64,000 bases of DNA from Aliamphritea hakodatensis (GTDB lineage Bacteria; Pseudomonadota; Gammaproteobacteria; Pseudomonadales; Balneatricaceae): assembly GCF_024347195.1 (NCBI RefSeq), contig NZ_AP025281.1, forward strand, positions 3,224,001 to 3,288,000, in the 5' to 3' direction. The position numbers were made by a program, and so were the translations under genes. Below the pieces are notes generated by a model, which was not told the DNA's origin, searched no databases, and saw only the letters and a list, made by a program, of their open reading frames with translations. Below are positions 16,675 through 25,232 of the stretch, piece after piece. Every line of letters begins with the position of its first letter. The first letter of the stretch is position 1.

Positions 16675-17631
16675 TTATAAAGGCGGTACAGCGAACGAAC
16701 GCTGTACAAATGCCACCCTCTGCTCAGGCGACATATGGGTATCTTCCAGCGCAGAAATGGCGTCAAAGCGCTTCAGTAAGCCATTGTTATTGGCAATCTG
16801 AATCGCCAGTCCCGGACGGGCATTCAGCTCCAGCAGCATTGGCCCCTGACGCTCGTCAAGCACAATATCCACGCCAAGATAGCCAAGCCCGGACATTTCG
16901 TAACAACGGGCCGCCATGCTCAGCAAATCAGGCCAGCCCTCAATACAGATATCAGATAACAGCATGCCGGTGTCAGGGTGCTTCGCCACAGGCCGGTCAT
17001 GCTGAATCGCATAACTGGCCTTGCCCGTTACAATGTCGATACCGACTCCCACTGCCCCCTGATGCAGATTCGCCTTTCCGTCGGAAGCCGCTGTCGACAA
17101 CCGCATCATCGCCATGACAGGAAAGCCCCTGAAGACAATGATCCGGATATCCGGCACCCCTTCGTAACTGTAATTGGCAAACGACTCATCAAAATGAATC
17201 AGATACTCGATAATAGCCTTGTCCGGCTGACCGCCCAGCGAGAACAGCCCCGCCAGAATATTCGAGGTGTGCCGCTTGATATCCGCCAGAGATAATGACT
17301 GGTTGTTCGGCTTAAAATATTCCTGATTATCATGATCATGAATCACCAGAATACCTTTGCCGCCACTGCCCTTGGACGGTTTAATGCAAAACGCATCCTG
17401 GGTCTTCAGCAGCTCACCGATGGTACTTACCTGATGCTGGTATTCGATGACCCCCACCAGTGGCGGGACAGCCAAACCTTCAGCTATCGCCAGCTGCTTG
17501 GTCTTTAATTTGTCATCCACCAGGGGAAACAGCCGCCGGTCATTATAGCCGGAGATGTATTCAATATTTCGCTGATTCATACCCAGCACGCCCTGTTCCC
17601 GCAGACGCCGGGGGGATATAAACCAGCTCAC
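16675..17631 (-). CDS. rloC: Alpha-L-glutamate ligase-like ATP-grasp protein (RloC-like)
   Basis: 318 residues with an ATP-grasp fold: KLKTKQLAIAEGLAVPP near the start, the glycine-rich loop KPSKGSGGKGILVI near 83-96, and the metal/ATP-binding DIVLDERQGPMLLELNARPG near 270-290. It belongs to the RimK-related ligase-like family, so an amide-bond reaction with glutamate is plausible but the substrate is unknown. Its ATG overlaps the 3' end of the 7TM transglutaminase-like gene by 4 nt. The same three families occur together in many gammaproteobacteria; from memory, recent annotation calls them RloA/B/C, linked to osmotic tolerance. Confidence 0.82.
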   Translation of the reverse strand: MSWFISPRRLREQGVLGMNQRNIEYISGYNDRRLFPLVDDKLKTKQLAIAEGLAVPPLVGVIEYQHQVSTIGELLKTQDAFCIKPSKGSGGKGILVIHDHDNQEYFKPNNQSLSLADIKRHTSNILAGLFSLGGQPDKAIIEYLIHFDESFANYSYEGVPDIRIIVFRGFPVMAMMRLSTAASDGKANLHQGAVGVGIDIVTGKASYAIQHDRPVAKHPDTGMLLSDICIEGWPDLLSMAARCYEMSGLGYLGVDIVLDERQGPMLLELNARPGLAIQIANNNGLLKRFDAISALEDTHMSPEQRVAFVQRSFAVPPL

Positions 17632-19172
17632 TCTGAAGCGCCTTTGTTACGTCCGTGCAGGGCGCTGAATCTGAACAGCTCAACCAGCCGGTAACCGGTA
17701 TAACTGCCCAGCAGCAACACCATTGCCAGCAACACAAGCTGCAGCCCCGGGAAATTGAACGTCAGGTGCTGCACATACTGATTAGACATCACAAGATACG
17801 CTAGCAACGCCACCAGCAGGGAACCACCGCCCTGCTTCATCACTTCACCGCCGCCTTCTTCTTCCCACAGCAAGGACATCCGCTCAATCGTCCAGGCAAT
17901 GATAATCATCGGGAAGAAAATGATATTCAGCCCTTCCACAATGCGCAGGTTATAGGCGATGACAGAGAATGTGGCCGTGAGCAGTATAACGATAATGATC
18001 ACCGCACTGATCCTTGCCACCAGCAACAGATTCAGCCGGGAAAGATAACTGCGGACCATCAGCCCTGAAACCACCAGCAGAACAAACCCTGCAAGGCCGG
18101 CTCCCAGCGCCGTCTGCATAAGCGCCAGCGCAATCAGTACAGGCATAAACGTACCTGAGGTACGCAGGCCGACCAGCACCCGCATCAGCATTACCATCAT
18201 GACGCCTACCGGAATCAGCAGTAAGCCGCGAAACAGCTTCTGCTCTTCCAGTGGCAGGCTGTGCAGGGAAATCTGCATTGCACTGACATCTGAATACTTC
18301 TGCTCCAGCGCCTGCTGCACCGGCGCAACATCCCGCTGCATCGAGAAGCTGATACGGGTATTGCGCCCGCCTTCCAGATCAATCAGCGGCCGATCCCCCA
18401 GCTCCCAGATAAGCAACCGCTGTGGACGCCCTTCCTTTCCGGTCGCCAGATTAAAGAACGCCACCCGCTGACTTTCCGTTTCCACTTCATGAACCGTGTC
18501 ATACACCATCAGATAGGCCCGGCTGTCCTGATTACGACGACTGTTTTTGAGCCGTAATGCCGTCACCTGACGGGCCGGAATCGCCGCCAGTTGCATCAGC
18601 AACATCGCCGCTTCTTCAACCGAACGTTCCTGCAATAATAACTGCACCTGCTGATCGTCAGACTGCAGTAGATTCAGTAACTGGGCCGCCATGGTAATCT
18701 GATCCGCCGCCTGCTGCCGCGCCTGTTCAATCAGCCGCTCAGCTACCAGAGCGGTGGTTTCAGACAGAATAGGCGCCGCCAGCACGTCCGGCGCATCCGG
18801 CCAGGGTCGCTGTTGCTGCTCATCCAGTAAAAACTGTGCCCGGTAGTACAAAACCTGTTTACCCACGGCCTCCTGAGTAGACCAGCGCACCGCCGGAATG
18901 TCTTCTTCTGTGAGGTAACTCAGGCCAAATCCTGGAGAAGCGGTGCTTTGTTCAAGCAGGGTAAAACCCTGCTGAGTTTCAGGAATGGCCATTTGCGCAA
19001 TGACCGGCTCATCCAGTGCGGTAAATTCCACCCGGGCCTCAACACTCCAGACTTCCCGGGTTTCACCGGGCAGCCAGGGTATTTCAAGATTAATATGGCG
19101 GTATACAGCACTGCCCATGCCCAGACAGATCAATAATATGACCAACAGATAAAAGGGAATTTTCTGCTGCAT
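17628..19172 (-). CDS. rloB: Inactive transglutaminase-like protein fused to 7TM domain (RloB-like)
   Basis: 514 residues. An N-terminal transmembrane anchor (about 5-22) is followed by a ~290-residue extracytoplasmic region of the inactive transglutaminase type, then seven closely packed hydrophobic segments from about 318 to 500 (UUP family, uncharacterised 7TM). The catalytic Cys-His-Asp triad is not apparent. It is the membrane member of the three-gene unit, 8 nt after the peptidase gene and overlapping the ligase-like gene. Osmotolerance is the role reported for this family as I recall it; mechanism unknown. Confidence 0.82.
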   Translation of the reverse strand: MQQKIPFYLLVILLICLGMGSAVYRHINLEIPWLPGETREVWSVEARVEFTALDEPVIAQMAIPETQQGFTLLEQSTASPGFGLSYLTEEDIPAVRWSTQEAVGKQVLYYRAQFLLDEQQQRPWPDAPDVLAAPILSETTALVAERLIEQARQQAADQITMAAQLLNLLQSDDQQVQLLLQERSVEEAAMLLMQLAAIPARQVTALRLKNSRRNQDSRAYLMVYDTVHEVETESQRVAFFNLATGKEGRPQRLLIWELGDRPLIDLEGGRNTRISFSMQRDVAPVQQALEQKYSDVSAMQISLHSLPLEEQKLFRGLLLIPVGVMMVMLMRVLVGLRTSGTFMPVLIALALMQTALGAGLAGFVLLVVSGLMVRSYLSRLNLLLVARISAVIIIVILLTATFSVIAYNLRIVEGLNIIFFPMIIIAWTIERMSLLWEEEGGGEVMKQGGGSLLVALLAYLVMSNQYVQHLTFNFPGLQLVLLAMVLLLGSYTGYRLVELFRFSALHGRNKGASE

Positions 19173-19180
19173 ACTATCTC

Positions 19181-19903
19181 CTAATTCGCCGGGGGAATAT
19201 TAACGGCAAGCTCAGGCTTTTTCCCCAGCACATAGCGTCGGGCAACATCCACCACCATCAGATCCTTGAGCAGATTGCGCCCAACCAGCACATCGTAATT
19301 AAGGTGGCTGCGGTCTTTCAGGGTAAATTCGGCGATCTGCGTAATATTGCCCAGCTTGATGCCCAGCTTCACCACCCAGCGCTTATCTTTCTGAGAAGAT
19401 GCCTGACGGATATTCGCGTAACGGACCAGCTTAAGGGACACCTCTTCATCATCCGCCAGGGTAAACCGTACCCAACGCTCACCGTTGCGCTCAAATTCTG
19501 AAATATTCCGGGCACTGATTGAGGAGGTGGTGGCACCGGTATCCATGCGGGCCTTGGCAACGCTCTGATGGCTGCCGTAGTCTATCTGAGACCACTCAAC
19601 CGCCCCTACGACTGTCTTATTATTCAGCGATTTTCGCAGCTGGCCGCAGGACTGTTCTGCACTGGCAGCAACAATCATCGCCTGACGGTCTTTGGCATCC
19701 TGTTGCAGCGCCTGAGTTTCACGCTGCAACGCTTTCAGCACTTTATTCTGTGCAGCAAATTGCTCATCCATGCGCGTCTGGGTATTACTGCACTGTTCAG
19801 CAGCCTGTGCGGCTAACTGATTGGTTTCCTCCTGAAACTGCCGGGTAGCAATACATCCTCCAAGTATGAACACCGAGAGCAGGAGACATAACCCTCTCAT
19901 CAT
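19181..19903 (-). CDS. rloA: Retropepsin-like aspartic peptidase, lipoprotein (RloA-like; formerly 'ATP-dependent zinc protease')
   Basis: 240 residues. The lipobox LGGC places the lipidated Cys at residue 17. A coiled-coil-like stretch (about 25-80) leads to a pepsin/retropepsin domain at about 95-235, with the catalytic motif DTGA at 121-124 (ARMDTGATTSSI) and the second conserved element YDVLVGRNLL. These proteins are often labelled ATP-dependent zinc proteases, but neither a zinc motif nor a P-loop is visible. As first gene of the trio it probably acts in the periplasm together with the 7TM protein. Confidence 0.85.
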   Translation of the reverse strand: MMRGLCLLLSVFILGGCIATRQFQEETNQLAAQAAEQCSNTQTRMDEQFAAQNKVLKALQRETQALQQDAKDRQAMIVAASAEQSCGQLRKSLNNKTVVGAVEWSQIDYGSHQSVAKARMDTGATTSSISARNISEFERNGERWVRFTLADDEEVSLKLVRYANIRQASSQKDKRWVVKLGIKLGNITQIAEFTLKDRSHLNYDVLVGRNLLKDLMVVDVARRYVLGKKPELAVNIPPAN

Positions 19904-20073
19904 AACGCGCCTCTTTCTAATTATGTGTTAACAGAACTGCCTGTCAGATGTCGGCCACACACAAAAGCATAGCCGCCCCGTATGCATCCGTCATCCGGCG
20001 ACGAACATTCAGGCAGACACGTTGGGACAGCCCTTTCAAACAAACGTTCACCGCACTCAGACAATCCACCCAT

Positions 20074-20114
20074 AAAAAAACGCCGGTTCCTGATAAGGAA
20101 ACCGGCGTTCTTTT
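20074..20114 (-). terminator. Intrinsic terminator after the NfeD gene
   Basis: Minus-strand reading gives GAACGCCGGTTTCC, loop, GGAACCGGCGTT, then seven T. It lies about 18 nt after the NfeD stop. The facing A/T runs may let it work in both directions. Confidence 0.85.
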
Positions 20115-20131
20115 CAAACCATTCCGTGCGG

Positions 20132-20584
20132 TCAGTCAACCTGTCTGACAATCAGCACCATGCCCTGACTGTCAATAATCTCAATTTTGCTGCCCGCCGG
20201 GATATTTGCGTCCGCCTGAGCCCGCCACAGCGTGTCGCCGATCTGTATTTTACCCAGCCCGTTCTCTATCGGACCGGCCAGCACTAACTGACGGCCAATC
20301 AGTTGAGCAGCGCGGTCATTCAGCAGCGGCTGATCACTGCGGTCGTTGAAACGGCGGAATACACGCCAGTACAGCAAGGTAAAAATCACCGAGGCCAGTG
20401 CAAATATCAGCAGTTGCACGTGCCAGGCCATATCCGGAACAACAAATAAAATAACCGCCTGCAACAGCGCACCCAGCGCAATCCCCAGCAGAAAGCCAGC
20501 GCTGCCAAGCACCTCAAACCCCAGCAATACCATGCCCAGAATTAACCAGTGCCAGGGACTCAGCTCAGTAAAAAACTCAGACAT
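20132..20584 (-). CDS. NfeD-family membrane protein (YbbJ-like)
   Basis: 150 residues: three or four hydrophobic segments in the first ~85 residues, then a C-terminal OB-fold-like domain (RAAQLIGRQLVLAGPIENGLGKIQIGDTLWRAQ) as in short NfeD proteins. These are almost always encoded beside an SPFH protein, as here 10 nt downstream of the QmcA-like gene, and are thought to stabilise or assist it at membrane microdomains. Confidence 0.88.
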   Translation of the reverse strand: MSEFFTELSPWHWLILGMVLLGFEVLGSAGFLLGIALGALLQAVILFVVPDMAWHVQLLIFALASVIFTLLYWRVFRRFNDRSDQPLLNDRAAQLIGRQLVLAGPIENGLGKIQIGDTLWRAQADANIPAGSKIEIIDSQGMVLIVRQVD

Positions 20585-20594
20585 TACCCGGCCC

Positions 20595-21527
20595 TTATCC
20601 TTTAATCTTAGTAGCGTTCAGCAACTCACTGATACCGGCAACCGAGCCAATCACATTGCTGGCTTCCAGCGGCATCATAATGACCTTGCTGTTTTCAGCT
20701 GACGCAACACCCTGCAGAGCCTCAACGTATTTTTGCGCAACAAAGTAATTCAGCGCCTGAGGGTTACCCTGGGAAATCGCTTCAGACACCATCTGCGTCG
20801 CACGGGCTTCTGCCTCTGCTTCACGCTCACGGGCTTCCGCTTCACGAAAAGCGGCTTCTTTATTACCTTCTGCGCGTAAAATTGCTGCCTGCTTTTCACC
20901 TTCCGCCACCGCAATTGCCGCCTGACGTTCACCTTCAGCATTCAGAATGGCTGCGCGCTTTTCCCGCTCAGCTTTCATCTGGTTGGCCATCGCTTCCACC
21001 AGATCTGCCGGCGGAGAAATATCACGGATTTCAACCCGGGTCACTTTCACGCCCCAGGGATCAGTGGCTTCGTCCACCTTCGACAACAGTGTGCCGTTAA
21101 TTGAATCCCGGTTAGACAGCATCTGGTCCAGCTCCATAGACCCGACGACCGCCCGGATATTGGTCATTACCAGGTTCTGCATCGCCCGGTACAGGTCATT
21201 CACTTCGTAGCTTGATTTGGCAGCATCCAGCACCTGAAAAAAACAGACCGCATCGGTGGTGACCATCGCGTTATCTGAGCTGATAACTTCCTGTGGTGGC
21301 ACATCCAGCACCTGTTCCATCATATTCTGACGGTGACCGATGGTATCAATGAACGGGATAATGATGTGAAGGCCCGGCGGCAGGGTGCGGGTATAACGTC
21401 CAAAACGCTCTACCGTCCAGCCATAGCCCTGCGGAACAACTTTAGCCCCCATGAAAATGATCAGCAGGGTCAGCATAACCAGCACAATTGCTGTTACACC
21501 GCCCTGAGTAATACCTAAATCAAACAT
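20595..21527 (-). CDS. qmcA: SPFH/band-7 membrane protein (QmcA-like)
   Basis: 310 residues. A single N-terminal transmembrane segment is followed by the SPFH domain (VPQGYGWTVERFGRYTRTLPPGLHIIIPF), then a long Ala/Glu-rich coiled coil at about 185-245 and a short C-terminal oligomerisation region. Of two nearby ATGs I chose 21527: a GGAG lies 6 nt before it, inside the codons that follow the other ATG (21539). Likely forms ring-like membrane scaffolds with the NfeD partner. Confidence 0.87.
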   Translation of the reverse strand: MFDLGITQGGVTAIVLVMLTLLIIFMGAKVVPQGYGWTVERFGRYTRTLPPGLHIIIPFIDTIGHRQNMMEQVLDVPPQEVISSDNAMVTTDAVCFFQVLDAAKSSYEVNDLYRAMQNLVMTNIRAVVGSMELDQMLSNRDSINGTLLSKVDEATDPWGVKVTRVEIRDISPPADLVEAMANQMKAEREKRAAILNAEGERQAAIAVAEGEKQAAILRAEGNKEAAFREAEAREREAEAEARATQMVSEAISQGNPQALNYFVAQKYVEALQGVASAENSKVIMMPLEASNVIGSVAGISELLNATKIKG

Positions 21528-21680
21528 TTTTAACTCCATTTAAACATTGTCTGAATCTGCAACCGCCCCGATGGCGAAGGCACAGAACACGTAAAACTTT
21601 CGTCGCAGCATACTAACAGCGTCTGTCGCTACTTGGCAGCTTTATCACCTGAGCCGTCAACGATAACGGCTGAAAGCCTG

Positions 21681-22220
21681 CTACTTAAATAAGGGTAGCA
21701 GCTGTCTGAAAGACGGGCTGGCAGCATCCTGCACCAGATCAAACAAACACATTTCCACTGACGTTGCCCGGGCACCGGCCGCCAGCATCCGTTCCAGCCC
21801 CAGCGTGCGGTTTTCCGCAGTACGGGACGATACAGCATCGGCAATAAGCTCTACCTGATAGCCATGTGACAGCAGGCTGCGGACCGACTGATACACACAG
21901 ATATGTGCTTCAAGACCACAGACCAGCAGGTTAGGCCGCGCCATCGCCCGGATAGCCTCAACGATCTGCGGATTACCACAGCAGTCAAACGTGGTTTTTG
22001 TCATCGCCACCTGATCCGGGAGCAGCCCGGCGACTTCCGGCACCGTGTGCCCCAACCCCTGCGGGTACTGTTCAATATGTAACACTGGAATGCCCAGGAT
22101 CTGTGCCCCCCGGACAGCAGAAGTGATGCCTTGCAACATGGCTTCGGCGTTATACATACTGCGGGCCAGCTTACCCTGTACATCAATGACAATCAGTGCG
22201 GTTGTTTCAGCGGTGAACAT
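21681..22220 (-). CDS. Isochorismatase-family hydrolase (YcaC-like)
   Basis: 179 residues with a cysteine-hydrolase triad in the expected places: D13 (ALIVIDVQ), K75 (AMTKTTFDCC) and C108 (GLEAHICVYQS). These enzymes cleave N-carbamoyl, amide or vinyl-ether substrates; the true substrate here is unknown. The ATG at 22220 has a near-perfect AGGAGGG ribosome-binding site, whereas the longer frame to 22253 has none. It is a single-gene unit. Confidence 0.87.
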   Translation of the reverse strand: MFTAETTALIVIDVQGKLARSMYNAEAMLQGITSAVRGAQILGIPVLHIEQYPQGLGHTVPEVAGLLPDQVAMTKTTFDCCGNPQIVEAIRAMARPNLLVCGLEAHICVYQSVRSLLSHGYQVELIADAVSSRTAENRTLGLERMLAAGARATSVEMCLFDLVQDAASPSFRQLLPLFK

Positions 22221-22430
22221 AGACCCTCCTGTTTTTGCTTCATTATACTGCAACTTGCCGGCATCACGGGGATACTCTTCATCTCCGTACAGGACTTAAG
22301 CCTGATAAAGATGATATAAAACAGCCTTTAACGTATTTCCGGATAACGACACTCAGACAGGGAAGTGAAATCACCGTGCCACCCCTTTATCAGTCAGCCC
22401 CCAATCCGCATTATCCGGTAACCCGCCCGT

Positions 22431-23279
22431 ATGCATAATGAATACCTCAAAGGCGCACTGCTGACCGCACTGGGGGTAACCATTCTCAGCTTTGACGCCC
22501 TGCTGATCCGGCTGATTGACGCCCACTCCTTCGGGCTGATTTTCTGGCGTGGCAGCCTGCTGAGTCTGGTGGTATACATCTGGTGTAAAACTTACCGGCC
22601 AGCAAACAGAATACTGCAGCTGGATGCGGCCATGTTACGCTCTGCCATCCTCTTTGCCATCAGCAGTTTTTCATTTGTCACCGCCATTAAAATCACTTCA
22701 GTGGCGAATGTACTGGTCATTATCAGCGCAACCCCTATGGTTTCTGCCGTACTGGCACATATTTTCCTAAAAGAGAGATCCCCGCCCATTACCTGGATTG
22801 CCATCTTCATCTGTATGGGGGGCATTATCTGGGTACTGAGAGACGGCTGGCACAGCGGCAAAATGCTCGGCGATGTATTTGCAGTGCTCTGCTGCCTTGG
22901 CATTTCGGCTAAATTCGTGAACGACCGGCATGCCCGCTCCCGGGACATGACCCCGGCCCTCATCCTCGCCGGTATCATCATGGCCGTGATTGCCGCCGGT
23001 TTTGCCAACCCGTTTATCCTGGCACCCCGGGACTGGCTGTGGATTATTGCCCTCTGCGTGGTTGTCCTGCCCGCCGCCTTCATCCTTATTACCCTTGGCC
23101 CTATGCGGATTCCCGCCGCAGAAGTCAGCATGATGATGTTACTGGAAACTGCACTGGGGCCATTATGGGTCTGGCTGATCCTGAATGAAGTACCGCCCAC
23201 ATCCACCCTACAGGGCGGCTCGGTGGTGATTTTCACCCTGCTGACCCATAGCCTGCTGAGATGGCGCAGACAGCCATAA
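22431..23279 (+). CDS. EamA/DMT-superfamily permease
   Basis: 282 residues with ten hydrophobic segments in two repeats, the drug/metabolite transporter plan. It opens LKGALLTALGVTILSFDALLIRLI, and the second repeat begins near residue 150. Members export amino acids, nucleobases or drugs; no substrate can be read here. No clear ribosome-binding site precedes the ATG. It stands alone. Confidence 0.85.
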   Translation: MHNEYLKGALLTALGVTILSFDALLIRLIDAHSFGLIFWRGSLLSLVVYIWCKTYRPANRILQLDAAMLRSAILFAISSFSFVTAIKITSVANVLVIISATPMVSAVLAHIFLKERSPPITWIAIFICMGGIIWVLRDGWHSGKMLGDVFAVLCCLGISAKFVNDRHARSRDMTPALILAGIIMAVIAAGFANPFILAPRDWLWIIALCVVVLPAAFILITLGPMRIPAAEVSMMMLLETALGPLWVWLILNEVPPTSTLQGGSVVIFTLLTHSLLRWRRQP

Positions 23280-23469
23280 CACGGGGGATTCTGTCAGCAA
23301 TGTACCGACAGATCTGCGACTCCAGCCTGAGCGCTTAACAAATCGTTACAAAACTCAGCTCACGGTGAAATCGCCGTTTGATTAAAATATTTTATCTGAA
23401 TGATTAAAGATTCAAATCACCGCTAAACTTGGCAAGGTGAAACGCCTGATATAGAATCGACGCACAGTT

Positions 23470-23491
23470 TTAAGACGACCGGTCTAATTAA
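23470..23491. promoter_or_regulatory. Putative TetR operator
   Basis: An imperfect 22-bp palindrome centred on GACCGGTC: outer TTAA arms match, and 8 of 11 positions per half-site are symmetric. It lies 59 nt before the tetR ATG, within the expected promoter of the tetR-efflux operon, which suggests autoregulation. Confidence 0.5.
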
Positions 23492-23550
23492 TAATAAAAA
23501 ACTTATTATTACAACACAGTCCGGGTTAAGAAAAAGTTAAGACGCAGATC

Positions 23551-24174
23551 ATGAACCGACCAAAACGCAATGAACATAACCGGGAAACCATCCTGCAAAA
23601 AGGCATGGAACTGTTTAACCGGCGCGGTTATCACGGTACCGGTATAAAAGAGATCCTTGATGCCTGCCAGGTGCCTAAAGGGTCTTTTTACAATTACTTC
23701 GAAAGTAAGGAACAGTTTGCCGTTGAAGTGCTGAACTACCATCACGCGCTGGAAAATGCCAAATGGCAGCATCACTTTGCCACCACCGAAGGCCGCCGAC
23801 TGCAGCAGATCCGTGTCATGACAGACACCTTTGTGGATGGTTACGGACAGGACCCCAACCTGTGCGGCTGCCTGCTCACCAACCTGATGGGCGAAGTGGG
23901 TAATCTCAGCGAGTCCTTCCGCAAGGTTATTGAGGCCTCATCTGATGAAGTCATTGGCTACATCACGGAAGACCTTATCGTTGCACAGCAGGAAGGTGAT
24001 GTACGAACAGATATGCCGGTTGAAGCGATGGCAAAACTGTTCTGGGACAGTTGGCAGGGCGCCCTGCTCAGAACCAAGGTCAGCGGTTCAACCCAACCCC
24101 TGCAGGAAACTGTAGATACACTTTTTACCCTTTTTAAAGCCCCCGACGGCGAAAGCCAGGAGAACAACGCATGA
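23551..24174 (+). CDS. TetR-family repressor of the RND efflux operon
   Basis: 207 residues. The N-terminal HTH (ILQKGMELFNRRGYHGTGIKEILDACQVPKGSFYNYFESKEQF) spans about 12-58; the C-terminal ligand-binding region resembles the AcrR/NemR-like group. Its stop overlaps the start of the membrane-fusion gene (ATGA), so regulator and pump are co-transcribed and repression probably acts on the shared promoter. Inducer unknown. Confidence 0.9.
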   Translation: MNRPKRNEHNRETILQKGMELFNRRGYHGTGIKEILDACQVPKGSFYNYFESKEQFAVEVLNYHHALENAKWQHHFATTEGRRLQQIRVMTDTFVDGYGQDPNLCGCLLTNLMGEVGNLSESFRKVIEASSDEVIGYITEDLIVAQQEGDVRTDMPVEAMAKLFWDSWQGALLRTKVSGSTQPLQETVDTLFTLFKAPDGESQENNA

Positions 24175-25232
24175 AGCCGATAAAACATTACCTGCTGGCC
24201 TGCGCGACCAGCCTGATACTGACACCGGGTATCAGTCTGGCCGCCGAAGAGGCTCCTCAGGGGCTACCGGCTGAAGTCGTGCATGCCACCACCACCCAGC
24301 TGGATGACACCATCGAAGTGGTAGGCAACCTGACCGCCAACGAAGCCGTTATTCTGCGCCCTGAACAGAGCGGTGTTATCCGTGAGGTGCTGTTCGAAGA
24401 AGGCAGCAATGTTAAACAGGGGCAGCCACTGATTAAACTGGACACCGCCATCTATGCCGCTGAACTGCAGCAGGCGAAAGCCCGGGTCGCCCTGAGCCAG
24501 ATCGCGTTTAAACGGGCGGACAGCCTGTCAAAAAAACGGGTCGGCTCTCAGCAGGACCGCGACTCCGCACTGGCCCAGCTACGGGTTGATCAGGCTCAGC
24601 AGGCGCTGGCCGAAACCCGCTTATCCAAAATGACCATCACTGCCCCATATCCTGGCAGCATTGGCCTGCGTCAGGTAAGCCCCGGGGATTATGTTAATGC
24701 CGGCGATGACCTGGTAGAGCTGGTGGATAACCACACCATGAAAGTTGAATTCCGGGTACCGGAAAAGTTCTTTGCCCGGCTGAGACCTGGCCAGACTATC
24801 GAACTGAACAGCGATGCCCTGCGCGGCGAGTCTTTCAGCGGTGAAATCTATGCCATTTCCCCAAGCATCAACGACCGCAGCCATAACGTACTGGTTCGCG
24901 CCCGGGTACCCAATCCGGAACTGAAACTGCGGCCGGGTCTGTTTGCCAAAGTACAGATTCTGCTGGACAGCCTGGATGCTGCCGTCATGGTGCCGGAAGA
25001 AGCCATCATCCCGAAGAATAACAAGTTCTTCGTCTATAAAGTGGTCGATAACAGCATCGAGATGGTCAAGGTTGAAATTGGCCAGCGTCGCGGCGCTGAA
25101 GTGCACATTGCCAACGGCCTGAACGCCGATGACGTCGTGGTGACCGCCGGTCAGTTAAAACTGTTCCCCGGCATGCCGGTCACCCCGATTTTCGTGGATG
25201 GCAGCCAGCCTGCTGCCGGGGAGTCTGAGTAA
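24171..25232 (+). CDS. RND efflux periplasmic adaptor (membrane fusion protein)
   Basis: 353 residues. A signal peptide (cleaved near LAAEE, residue 24) is followed by the biotinyl-lipoyl hybrid domain split by an alpha-helical hairpin (ELQQAKARVALSQIAFKRADSLSKK), then the beta-barrel (VEFRVPEKFFARLRPGQ) and membrane-proximal domains. It bridges the RND pump and the TolC-like channel. Coupled at both ends: ATGA overlap with tetR, and its stop shares one base with the pump start. Confidence 0.92.
   Translation: MKPIKHYLLACATSLILTPGISLAAEEAPQGLPAEVVHATTTQLDDTIEVVGNLTANEAVILRPEQSGVIREVLFEEGSNVKQGQPLIKLDTAIYAAELQQAKARVALSQIAFKRADSLSKKRVGSQQDRDSALAQLRVDQAQQALAETRLSKMTITAPYPGSIGLRQVSPGDYVNAGDDLVELVDNHTMKVEFRVPEKFFARLRPGQTIELNSDALRGESFSGEIYAISPSINDRSHNVLVRARVPNPELKLRPGLFAKVQILLDSLDAAVMVPEEAIIPKNNKFFVYKVVDNSIEMVKVEIGQRRGAEVHIANGLNADDVVVTAGQLKLFPGMPVTPIFVDGSQPAAGESE

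Noticed and set aside
16675..17631. RimK, ribosomal protein S6 modification enzyme
   Set aside because: Only distantly RimK-like; the neighbours (7TM transglutaminase-like and retropepsin-like) point to the ligase-like family of the conserved trio.
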